Shown here: one piece after another, positions 16,972 through 23,323 of the stretch
Numbering within the stretch: the first letter of the stretch is position 1
Layout: every line of letters begins with the position of its first letter
Assembly: GCA_040512755.1 (NCBI GenBank)
Contig: JBEVEP010000052.1
Location: 1 to 28,978 of the forward strand
Direction of reading: 5' to 3'
Source: JBEVEP01 sp040512755
GTDB lineage: Bacteria > Pseudomonadota > Alphaproteobacteria > Rhizobiales > Rhizobiaceae
DNA length: 28,978 bases
Made by a program: the position numbers and the translations under genes
The notes under the pieces: model-generated
What the model was told of the DNA's origin: nothing
Database searches by the model: none
Seen by the model: only the letters and a program-made list of their open reading frames with translations

Positions 16972-17048
16972 CCCAAGTGGATCCACTTTGGGCTTCGCGA
17001 CCTACATGCCAGTCTTTCACGCGTCTTGCGTGAAACGTGGGAGACTGG
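16972..17048. repeat. Stack of dyads downstream of ctaE
   Basis: Two separate structures precede the terminator. 16972-16992 is a near-palindrome centred on GGATCC (AAGTGGATCCACTT, plus flanking CC/GG after one mismatch). 17009-17048 holds a nested hairpin: TTTCACGC (17015-17022) with GCGTGAAA (17028-17035) around a GTCTT loop, enclosed by CCAGTC (17009-17014) and GACTGG (17043-17048). Both lie in the ctaE 3' untranslated region and could protect or process the operon message. Confidence 0.6.
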
Positions 17049-17054
17049 AAACAG

Positions 17055-17080
17055 GGCGGCTGCGTGGCCGCCTTTCTTTT
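17055..17080 (+). terminator. Intrinsic terminator of the cytochrome oxidase operon
   Basis: GGCGGC (17055-17060) pairs with GCCGCC (17067-17072) around TGCGTG, followed at once by TTTCTTTT (17073-17080). This is a standard rho-independent terminator about 100 bp after the ctaE stop. It implies that DUF983 and surf1 have at least partly separate transcription. Confidence 0.8.
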
Positions 17081-17137
17081 CTGTTCGACGATGGGTGACT
17101 ATCGTAGCAGATGCGATTGGACCGGCGGTACTCTGTG

Positions 17138-17524
17138 ATGAACAATGACAGACCAACGCAACCCGCGGTCGAACCCATCGCGGCCGGCCTGAAAGGATGT
17201 TGCCCCCGTTGCGGGAAGGGCAAGCTCTTTTCGGGGTTTCTAACGGTCGCTGAGCGTTGCGACTCATGCGGGCTCGATTATTCCTTTGCCGATGCAGGCG
17301 ACGGTCCGGCAGTTTTCGTCATCCTTATCATCGGTTTCATCGTCGTCGGGCTGGCACTGTGGATGGAAGTCTCGGTCGGTCCTCCGTTGTGGGTTCATTT
17401 TCTGCTTTGGATCCCGTTGACGCTTCTGTTGAGCCTCGGCGCCCTGAGGCTCATCAAAGGCGTCCTCATCACGCTTCAATATGCCAACAAGGCATCGGAG
17501 GGGCGGTGGGACAGGCCGGAGTGA
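17138..17524 (+). CDS. DUF983 family membrane protein
   Basis: The 128-residue protein has an N-terminal zinc-ribbon-like motif, CCPRCGKGKLF...CDSCGLDY. Two transmembrane helices follow (about 55-77 FVILIIGFIVVGLALWM and 84-108 VHFLLWIPLTLLLSLGALRL). The start at 17138 was preferred over an upstream in-frame ATG at 17111, because the family begins close to the zinc-binding motif. DUF983 genes typically sit between ctaE and surf1 in alphaproteobacteria, suggesting a link to oxidase assembly, but no biochemical role is established. Its stop overlaps a possible GTG start of surf1. Confidence 0.88.
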   Translation: MNNDRPTQPAVEPIAAGLKGCCPRCGKGKLFSGFLTVAERCDSCGLDYSFADAGDGPAVFVILIIGFIVVGLALWMEVSVGPPLWVHFLLWIPLTLLLSLGALRLIKGVLITLQYANKASEGRWDRPE

Positions 17525-17529
17525 GCGCT

Positions 17530-18273
17530 ATGGCCGAACGTGCCGCCGCCGCGCCAAAGCGGTTTCCCTGGCTGGCCCTCATCCTGGCGGGAGTCGCGTT
17601 CGCCGTCCTGATCGGCCTCGGCACGTGGCAGGTCGAGCGCTTGAAGTGGAAGGAAACGCTGCTGGCCACGATCGACGAGCGCATCCATTCCAAGCCAGTC
17701 CCGCTAGCGCAATTGGTGAAGCTTTTTGCCGAGACCGAGGATGTTGACTATTGGCCGGTCACCGCGACGGGCGTTTTCGATCATGCGAGGGAGCAGCATT
17801 TCTTTGCCACGCATGACGGCGCGGCCGGTTACTTCGTCTATACCCCTCTCGTACAGGATCGGGGCGAAACCATTCTCGTCAATCGCGGCTTTGTCCCATT
17901 CGATTTCAAGGATCCGGCCACAAGGATCGAGGGACAAACCGAGGGACCGGTCACGGTGACCGGGCTTGCCCGCAATCCCCTCGACAGCAAGCCGTCTGCC
18001 TTGGTCCCAAACAATGATGCCGCGAAAAACATCTACTATTGGAAGGACATCACTTTGATGGCCAAACAAAGCGGAGTTCCGGAGGCAAAGCTGGTTCCGT
18101 TCTTTGTCGATGCCGATGCGACGCCAAACGCCGGCGGTCTACCGCAAGGGGGTGTCACGATCATCGACCTGCCCAACAATCACCTCCAGTATGCGGCTAC
18201 CTGGTACGGGCTTGCAGCGACGCTTGCAGGTGTGCTGGGCATCTGGCTTTGGCGGCGATCACAAACAGTGTGA
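17530..18273 (+). CDS. SURF1 family cytochrome oxidase assembly protein
   Basis: The protein has 247 residues from the ATG at 17530, with GGAG (17518-17521) eight bases upstream. A GTG at 17521 overlapping the DUF983 stop is the alternative. It has the SURF1 topology: an N-terminal helix (about 13-33) followed by GLGTWQVERLKWK, a periplasmic domain with VNRGFVPFD, and a C-terminal helix (about 223-243, YGLAATLAGVLGIWLW). Bacterial Surf1 proteins bind heme a and help insert it into subunit I. It is translationally linked to DUF983. The longer open frame from 17257 is not conserved. Confidence 0.93.
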   Translation: MAERAAAAPKRFPWLALILAGVAFAVLIGLGTWQVERLKWKETLLATIDERIHSKPVPLAQLVKLFAETEDVDYWPVTATGVFDHAREQHFFATHDGAAGYFVYTPLVQDRGETILVNRGFVPFDFKDPATRIEGQTEGPVTVTGLARNPLDSKPSALVPNNDAAKNIYYWKDITLMAKQSGVPEAKLVPFFVDADATPNAGGLPQGGVTIIDLPNNHLQYAATWYGLAATLAGVLGIWLWRRSQTV

Positions 18274-18285
18274 CGCAGCACGCCC

Positions 18286-18314
18286 TTGACAGCATGGCCC
18301 GCGGCACATCATTT
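18286..18314 (+). promoter_or_regulatory. Candidate sigma-70 promoter upstream of ispH
   Basis: A perfect TTGACA (18286-18291, as CTTGACA, the form favoured in alphaproteobacteria) lies in the 68-bp gap between surf1 and ispH. The region 17 bp downstream (TCATTT at 18309) is a poor -10 match. It may let ispH-thrB-rnhA be expressed independently of the oxidase assembly genes. Confidence 0.3.
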
Positions 18315-18341
18315 CCGCAAGACTTCGGAGCCCCGTAAACA

Positions 18342-19352
18342 ATGGACGCAACAACCACGAAACCGCAGTTGACGATCCGGCTTTGCCAGCCGCGCGGTTT
18401 TTGCGCCGGTGTCGATCGGGCGATTCAGATCGTCGTGCTGGCGTTGAAGAAGTATGGCGCCCCGGTCTATGTCCGTCACGAGATCGTCCACAACCGTTAT
18501 GTGGTCGAAGGTCTGCAGAGCCTTGGCGCAGTCTTCATCGAGGAACTGAGCGAAATCCCGGCCGAGCATCGTGCGTGCCCCGTGGTGTTTTCCGCCCATG
18601 GTGTGCCGAAATCTGTTCCGCAGGACGCGGAGGAACGGCACCTCTTCTATCTCGACGCGACCTGTCCGCTGGTCTCCAAGGTCCACAAACAGGCGATGCG
18701 CCATCAGCGGCTCGGCCGTCATGTGCTGCTGATCGGTCATGCCGGGCACCCTGAAGTGATCGGCACAATGGGTCAGTTGCCTCCCGGCGCGGTGACGCTC
18801 ATCGAGACCGAAGCCGATGTCGCCAGGTTCGAACCAGCCGATCCGGCCGCCCTCGGCTTCGTGACGCAGACGACGCTTTCGGTGGAAGACACCGCCGGCC
18901 TCATCAAGGCGCTCAAGGAGCGCTTTCCGGAGATGCATGCGGCGGCAGCGGAATCGATCTGCTACGCCACTACCAACCGGCAGGAGGCCGTGAAGGAAAC
19001 CGCGCCCGGCGCTGATCTTTTCCTTATTGTCGGCGCACCCAACTCGTCCAATTCCAGGCGGCTCGTCGAGGTTGCGGAGCGGGCGGGCGCAAGAATGTCC
19101 CTGCTCGTGCAGCGCGCTTCCGAGATTCCATGGGAAGACATCGGCACCATCTCGACCCTGGGCCTGTCGGCCGGCGCGTCCGCGCCCGAGATCATCGTCG
19201 ACGAGATCATCAACGCCTTTCGTGCTCGCTTCGACGTCACGGTTGAACTGGCGATTACGGCAACCGAAACGGAGGATTTCCCGGTGATGCGGGTTCTGCG
19301 CGATGTTGAACTTACGGCGGCTGACATGGCCTTCGTCAATGGAATCCGCTGA
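18342..19352 (+). CDS. ispH: 4-hydroxy-3-methylbut-2-enyl diphosphate reductase
   Basis: This 336-residue IspH/LytB carries the three cysteines that hold its iron-sulfur cluster: C21 in RGFCAGV, C108 in DATCPLV and C207 in ESICYATTNRQ. Other family blocks, VVFSAHGVP and IGHAGHPEVIGTMGQ, are also present. It reduces HMBPP to isopentenyl and dimethylallyl diphosphate, the last step of the MEP pathway that begins with Dxs, also in this window. thrB starts on the base after its stop, so the genes are very likely one transcript. A CGGAG lies 11 bases before the ATG, slightly far for an ideal ribosome-binding site. Confidence 0.97.
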   Translation: MDATTTKPQLTIRLCQPRGFCAGVDRAIQIVVLALKKYGAPVYVRHEIVHNRYVVEGLQSLGAVFIEELSEIPAEHRACPVVFSAHGVPKSVPQDAEERHLFYLDATCPLVSKVHKQAMRHQRLGRHVLLIGHAGHPEVIGTMGQLPPGAVTLIETEADVARFEPADPAALGFVTQTTLSVEDTAGLIKALKERFPEMHAAAAESICYATTNRQEAVKETAPGADLFLIVGAPNSSNSRRLVEVAERAGARMSLLVQRASEIPWEDIGTISTLGLSAGASAPEIIVDEIINAFRARFDVTVELAITATETEDFPVMRVLRDVELTAADMAFVNGIR

Positions 19353-20333
19353 ATGGCGGTCTATACGGACATTTCCGAGATCGAACTCGGCGACTTTCTC
19401 AAGCAGTACGACATCGGCGAGCTCCTCTCCTACAAGGGCATCGCCGAGGGCGTGGAGAACTCCAACTTCCTGCTTCATGCTTCCAGCGGGGCGTACATTC
19501 TCACGCTCTACGAAAAGCGCGTGAATCGCAACGACCTGCCGTTCTTCGTCAACCTCATGCAGCATCTGCAAGGCAAGGGCATCAATTGCCCGCTGCCGGT
19601 AAAGCAGAAGAGCGGTACGGCGATTGGCGAGTTGGCGGGGCGGCCCGCGGCGGTTGTGACCTTCCTGGAGGGGATGTGGATGCGCCGGCCCACCGTCGAT
19701 CATTGCCGTGCAGTGGGCGCAGCGCTCGCGGCCATGCATTTGGCGGGCGAGGATTTTCCGCAGACGCGGCGCAACGGGCTTACGGTAGAAGACTGGCGGC
19801 CGCTGTGGAATGGGTCGCGCGAGCGGGCCGACGAAGTGGAACCCGGACTTGCGGACGAGACCGAGGCCGATCTCGCGTTTCTGGAAGCCCATTGGCCGGC
19901 GCATTTGCCAAAAGGGGTGATCCACGCCGACCTCTTTCCGGACAATGTCTTCTTCCTCGGAAATCGTCTTTCTGGACTGATCGATTTCTATTTCGCTTGT
20001 ACCGACCTTCTCGTCTACGACGTCGCGGTCTGCCTGAACGCCTGGTGCTTCGAGAAGGACCACTCATTCAACCACACCAAGGGGATGGCTTTGCTCGCCG
20101 GCTATAGTGCTGTGAGGCCTCTGTCTCAGGAAGAGATTCAAGCGCTGCCAATCCTGGCGCGCGGTGCGGCGCTGCGGTTCATGCTGACGCGGCTTCACGA
20201 CTGGCTGACCGTACCGGCCGGGAGCCTCGTCGTGAAGAAAGATCCAATGGAGTATGTGCGGCGCATGCGGTTCCATCGCCACATCACGTCGGCTGCCGAG
20301 TACGGCCTGACGCTTGCGGGTACCGACGCATGA
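19353..20333 (+). CDS. thrB: Homoserine kinase (APH-fold type)
   Basis: This 326-residue kinase belongs to the ThrB2-like group with the aminoglycoside-phosphotransferase fold, not the GHMP-type ThrB of enterobacteria. The nucleotide-binding segment at 29-55 (GIAEGVENSNFLL), the catalytic loop GVIHADLFPDNVFF (188-201) and the Mg-binding D211 in GLIDFYFACTD are visible. It phosphorylates homoserine for threonine synthesis. The product is the substrate of threonine synthase, encoded by the thrC fragment at 28121-28978 on the other strand. Zero spacing from ispH and a four-base overlap with rnhA mark it as the middle gene of a tight unit. Confidence 0.95.
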   Translation: MAVYTDISEIELGDFLKQYDIGELLSYKGIAEGVENSNFLLHASSGAYILTLYEKRVNRNDLPFFVNLMQHLQGKGINCPLPVKQKSGTAIGELAGRPAAVVTFLEGMWMRRPTVDHCRAVGAALAAMHLAGEDFPQTRRNGLTVEDWRPLWNGSRERADEVEPGLADETEADLAFLEAHWPAHLPKGVIHADLFPDNVFFLGNRLSGLIDFYFACTDLLVYDVAVCLNAWCFEKDHSFNHTKGMALLAGYSAVRPLSQEEIQALPILARGAALRFMLTRLHDWLTVPAGSLVVKKDPMEYVRRMRFHRHITSAAEYGLTLAGTDA

Positions 20334-20821
20334 AGCATGTTGAGATTTTCACGGACGGCGCCTGTTCAGGCAATCCGGGGCCGGGCGGGTGGGGCGCAAT
20401 CCTGCGTTTCAACGGCGTCACAAAAGAGCTTTCGGGCGGCGAGGCGGAGACCACGAACAACCGCATGGAGCTCTTGGCGGCAATTTCGGGGCTTAGCGCC
20501 CTGAAGGAGCCGTGCGAGGTCGACCTCTATACGGACAGCAATTACGTCAAGGACGGGATTGGCGGGTGGATCGAGGGCTGGAAACGGAACGGTTGGAAAA
20601 CCGCTGCCAAGAAGCCGGTGAAGAATGCCGAACTTTGGCAGGCGCTCGACGAGGCGAGAAAGCGGCACAAGGTGACATGGCACTGGGTGAAAGGTCACGC
20701 CGGCCATGTCGAGAACGAGCGCGCCGATGAGCTGGCAAGACTGGGCATGGCGCCGTTCAAGCCGCAAAGAAGGGAAGCTATTCCGGCAACAAAAGGGCGC
20801 CGAGCGGGGGCAAAGGGCTGA
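20330..20821 (+). CDS. rnhA: Ribonuclease HI
   Basis: The 163-residue enzyme has the type 1 RNase H fold. The four metal-binding acidic residues are present: D9 (FTDGACSGNPG), E47 (NNRMELLAA), D69 (LYTDSNYV) and D133 (ERADELA). The basic handle WKRNGWKTAAKKPVKNAELW and the catalytic histidine region KGHAGH (121-126) are also intact. It cuts the RNA strand of RNA-DNA hybrids, removing R-loops and primers. The basic C-terminal tail (about 145-163) goes beyond the core domain. The start overlaps the thrB stop (ATGA). The gene is followed 19 bp later by a giant inverted repeat. Confidence 0.97.
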   Translation: MKHVEIFTDGACSGNPGPGGWGAILRFNGVTKELSGGEAETTNNRMELLAAISGLSALKEPCEVDLYTDSNYVKDGIGGWIEGWKRNGWKTAAKKPVKNAELWQALDEARKRHKVTWHWVKGHAGHVENERADELARLGMAPFKPQRREAIPATKGRRAGAKG

Positions 20822-20840
20822 AACCGTAGCGGCCGGCTGA

Positions 20841-21084
20841 TCTCCCCCTCAAGGGCAGGGCTATCGCATATGGAGGTGAGAGCTAATTTCCCCCTCTCCG
20901 TCTCGGGCTGCGCCCTCGACACCTCCCCCTAAAGGGGTGGAGGAAGGGCATGAACTCGCCGCGATCAGCGCCCTTCCTCGCCCCCTTCAGGGGGAGAGGT
21001 GTCGAGCCCGAAGGGCGAGACGGAGAGGGGGCAAGAGCGTTCGCAAACATCCATATGCGATTGCCCTGCCCTCAAGGGGAGAGA
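20841..21084. repeat. Giant inverted repeat (mosaic element) between rnhA and the peroxiredoxin gene
   Basis: The left arm (20841-20949) and right arm (20970-21084) are inverted copies of about 110 bp around a 20-bp centre. Shared blocks run in matching order: the CCTCAAGGG/CCCTTGAGG tip, GGGCAGGGC.ATCGCATATGGA, CCCCCTCTCCGTCTCG, CTCGACACCTC.CCCCT and GAGGAAGGGC. Only a stretch near 20877-20890 and a few loop bases differ. Each arm also folds on itself. It fills nearly the whole gap between convergent rnhA and the peroxiredoxin gene, so an RNA from either strand would form a very long hairpin and could terminate both. It is related in style to the element at 6391-6596. Confidence 0.88.
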
Positions 21085-21091
21085 TTGGCCT

Positions 21092-21577
21092 TCAGAGCTG
21101 TTCCAGAATTTTCGCGGCCCCTGACTCGACGGCCTGTCCCGGCTTGTCTTCAATGTTGAGCGCTACGACCTTGCCGCCGTCGACAATCATCGAGAACCGG
21201 CTGGACCTGAGGCCCAGCCCGGCCACGCTGAGATCGATATCGAGGCCAAGGGCCTTGATGAATGCGCCGTTGCCGTCGGCAAGATATTCGATCTTGCCTT
21301 CGCCGCCTGTGAAGCGTGACCACGCTGTCATGACATGATGATCGTTCACCGCCACGACGGCGATCTTATCCACGCCCCGCGCCAGGATGGCGTCATGGTT
21401 TTCAAGGTAGCCCGGAAGGTGGTTGTTGCTGCAGGTTGGCGTAAATGCCCCCGGCACACCGAACAGCACGACCTTCTTTTCACCGAAAAACTCTGCCGTT
21501 GAAATGTCCTTGGGGCCGTCCGCCGTCACGATTTTCAACGTTGCGTCGGGCAGCTTCTGGCCAACCGAAATAGTCAT
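21092..21577 (-). CDS. Peroxiredoxin, Prx5-like, single-cysteine
   Basis: The 161-residue thioredoxin-fold protein has the Prx5 active site GVPGAFTPTCSNNHLPGY, with the peroxidatic cysteine at C49. It is the only cysteine in the protein, so this is a 1-Cys enzyme. It must be recycled by an external thiol such as glutathione with glutaredoxin, an inference from the family. It reduces hydrogen peroxide and organic peroxides in the cytoplasm. An AGG lies shortly before the ATG. The stop is only eight bases from the giant inverted repeat at 20841-21084. Confidence 0.93.
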   Translation of the reverse strand: MTISVGQKLPDATLKIVTADGPKDISTAEFFGEKKVVLFGVPGAFTPTCSNNHLPGYLENHDAILARGVDKIAVVAVNDHHVMTAWSRFTGGEGKIEYLADGNGAFIKALGLDIDLSVAGLGLRSSRFSMIVDGGKVVALNIEDKPGQAVESGAAKILEQL

Positions 21578-21612
21578 GTCCTGGTCCCTTCGTGAGATTC
21601 AATGGCGAAACT

Positions 21613-21659
21613 GCTTAGAGCAAGGCGCGCGAAACCGGAAGCGGCGACTTGGTCTAAGC
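21613..21659. repeat. About 45-bp dispersed repeat, copy 2
   Basis: This copy aligns with 6343-6388. Here the ends GCTTAGA (21613-21619) and TCTAAGC (21653-21659) are perfect inverted repeats enclosing CGAAACCGGAAGCGGCGAC. It directly abuts, and shares its last bases with, the second structured element at 21653-21722. Both lie upstream of the peroxiredoxin gene. Confidence 0.55.
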
Positions 21660-21722
21660 CTTTGTTTTTGCGCATCGGATTGATCGGAAAACCGCTTCGC
21701 ACTTTTCCGTCCGATGCTGTAG
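21653..21722 (+). repeat. Dispersed structured intergenic element, copy 2
   Basis: The hairpin 21672-21717 has outer stem GCATCGGA (21672-21679) with TCCGATGC (21710-21717), and inner stem CGGAAAA (21685-21691) with TTTTCCG (21703-21709), joined by a 5-nt bulge. The CTAAGCCTTTGTTTTTGCG lead matches the T-rich lead of copy 1 at 9182-9281, which is on the other strand. It occupies the gap between the DsbD-like gene and the peroxiredoxin gene. Confidence 0.6.
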
Positions 21723-21764
21723 CGGCTTGACGCATCGCCGGCAACCAGCAAATGCATAAAGAAT

Positions 21765-22571
21765 TCACGGAAAGGGCAGGTTGCCCTCGACGGCCCCAAC
21801 GGACGTTGTCAGCGTGTAGTGCAATGTCCCGCTCGCCGGCTTGCTGTCCGGCCGTTCGAGGACCGGCACAGCAAAAAGGACTTTTCCGTCTTCGGCAACA
21901 CGCTCTGGTGCGGCGAACATGTATCCCTGCTCCCCGGCGATGAAGAACTCGGGTGCTGAGGCATTCTCAGGAATGGCGGCTTCCACGAGAAGCGTTTTGC
22001 CGTCACTCGAACGCACTTTCGCGTTGAAATCGGGGGCCGGCGACCGGGGCAAAGCGTCGACTGCTGCCTTGATCAGACCTGCATGGTCAGGATTGTCAGA
22101 CGCGATCATCGGGTCGAGTGTAAAACTCCCCTGAACCGGAATGCAGATCGTCTCGCAGATGCCGAGAAATATGTCGGCAGCAATCTTTACCGGTTCGCCG
22201 GGAGCTTTCGCTGTGAAGGTCACAGGAAAGGTGACCGGGTGCTTGTAGCCCGCCCATTTCGAATAGCCGTCGTCGAAGCGCTCAGGGGGCGGAAACCGGA
22301 TTTCGGCCGAGACGATGTTCGTGCTTCTTGAAATGTCGATCTGGGGCGGCACGCCAGCATCTCCGGGATCGCGCCAATAAGTCTTCCACCCAGGCTGCAG
22401 GTCGATTTCCAAAGCGCCGTTCAACAATCCATCGGAATCCGGAAGCCCGAACGTCAGCAGTCGTACGCGAGCACCTTCCACTTCCAGCCAGTCCGTTGAG
22501 GATGAAAAAGCGGGGGCCGCGAGAAACAACGGCAGCACGAGGCCGGCGGCAATCATGAAAAAATGGCGCAT
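21765..22571 (-). CDS. Exported DsbD alpha-domain-like protein (thiol:disulfide interchange)
   Basis: The 268-residue protein has a Sec signal peptide (MRHFFMIAAGLVLPLFLAAPAFS). It is followed by a DsbD N-terminal (DsbD-alpha/ScsB-like) immunoglobulin-type domain, recognised from LQPGWKTYWRDPGDAGVPP and GYKHPVTFPV. The cysteine pair is C139 and C143 in LGICETICIPV. In full-length DsbD this domain hands electrons to periplasmic partners, but here the membrane and thioredoxin domains are missing. It therefore needs a separate electron donor or does something else. It is divergent from the YqgE gene. The neighbouring peroxiredoxin hints at a thiol-redox theme, though the two act in different compartments. 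Confidence 0.82.
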   Translation of the reverse strand: MRHFFMIAAGLVLPLFLAAPAFSSSTDWLEVEGARVRLLTFGLPDSDGLLNGALEIDLQPGWKTYWRDPGDAGVPPQIDISRSTNIVSAEIRFPPPERFDDGYSKWAGYKHPVTFPVTFTAKAPGEPVKIAADIFLGICETICIPVQGSFTLDPMIASDNPDHAGLIKAAVDALPRSPAPDFNAKVRSSDGKTLLVEAAIPENASAPEFFIAGEQGYMFAAPERVAEDGKVLFAVPVLERPDSKPASGTLHYTLTTSVGAVEGNLPFP

Positions 22572-22717
22572 GGGCGAGACATTTGATCGGCGGCAGCACG
22601 CTTAGCAACCGGGAACGGACGCCTTTCAATCATTTTCCCGTGAAAGTAGGATCGATCATCGTCCGCAGTCAGCGAAGTTGCCTTTCATGGTTCGCAGAAA
22701 AAGGTTACGTTTCGTAA

Positions 22718-23323
22718 ATGGACCTTCTGCGGCAGAAAAAAGCCGGACCTCGCGGCTTCCTGGATGACCAGTTCCTGATTGCCATGCCCGGCATGAAGGA
22801 CGATCGCTTTGCGCGGTCTGTTATCTACATCTGCGCTCACAGTGAGGAAGGCGCGATGGGTCTGATCATAAATCAGACCCAACCTCTGAGGTTTCCGGAC
22901 CTGTTGGTGCAACTGGGCATAATGAACGAGCAGGAGGCGATCAGGCTACCGCCTCCGACGCGCGATTTTGTGGTGCGCAATGGAGGCCCGGTCGATCGCA
23001 GCCGCGGTTTCGTGCTCCACTCCGACGATTATATGGTCGAGTCGTCATTACCGGTCTCCGAGGAGATTTGCCTGACTGCAACGATCGACATATTGCGAGC
23101 CATCTCTTCCGGCCGCGGACCTCGCAAAGCGATCATGGCGCTCGGCTATTCAGGCTGGGGAGCAGGGCAGCTTGAGCACGAGATTGCGGAAAATGGCTGG
23201 CTGACTTGCCCGGCCAGCATGGATTTGCTGTTCGATTCCGACATTGACCGGAAATACGACCGCATCCTTGCCTCGATCGGCATCGACCTCGTACGGCTTA
23301 GCCACTTTGCCGGTCACGCCTGA
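22718..23323 (+). CDS. YqgE/AlgH family protein
   Basis: The 201-residue protein matches the YqgE/AlgH fold: GFLDDQFLIAMPGMKD...ARSVIYICAHSEEGAMGLIINQ near the N-terminus, then RNGGPVDRSRGFVLHS, and finally ALGYSGWGAGQLEHEI. The family is widespread. AlgH was linked to alginate regulation in Pseudomonas, but the molecular activity is unclear, so AlgH is used only as a family name. The ribosome-binding site is weak (AAAGG about 13 bases from the ATG). Its last ten bases overlap the end of the convergent GGDEF-EAL gene, with no terminator between them. Confidence 0.92.
   Translation: MDLLRQKKAGPRGFLDDQFLIAMPGMKDDRFARSVIYICAHSEEGAMGLIINQTQPLRFPDLLVQLGIMNEQEAIRLPPPTRDFVVRNGGPVDRSRGFVLHSDDYMVESSLPVSEEICLTATIDILRAISSGRGPRKAIMALGYSGWGAGQLEHEIAENGWLTCPASMDLLFDSDIDRKYDRILASIGIDLVRLSHFAGHA

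Noticed and set aside
18309..20063. 584-residue minus-strand ORF
   Set aside because: It is antisense to ispH and thrB, both with full catalytic motifs. It spans two unrelated genes and shows no domain.
20841..21084. CRISPR-like or phage attachment structure
   Set aside because: Only one inverted pair, no regularly spaced direct repeats or spacers, and no cas, integrase or tRNA nearby.
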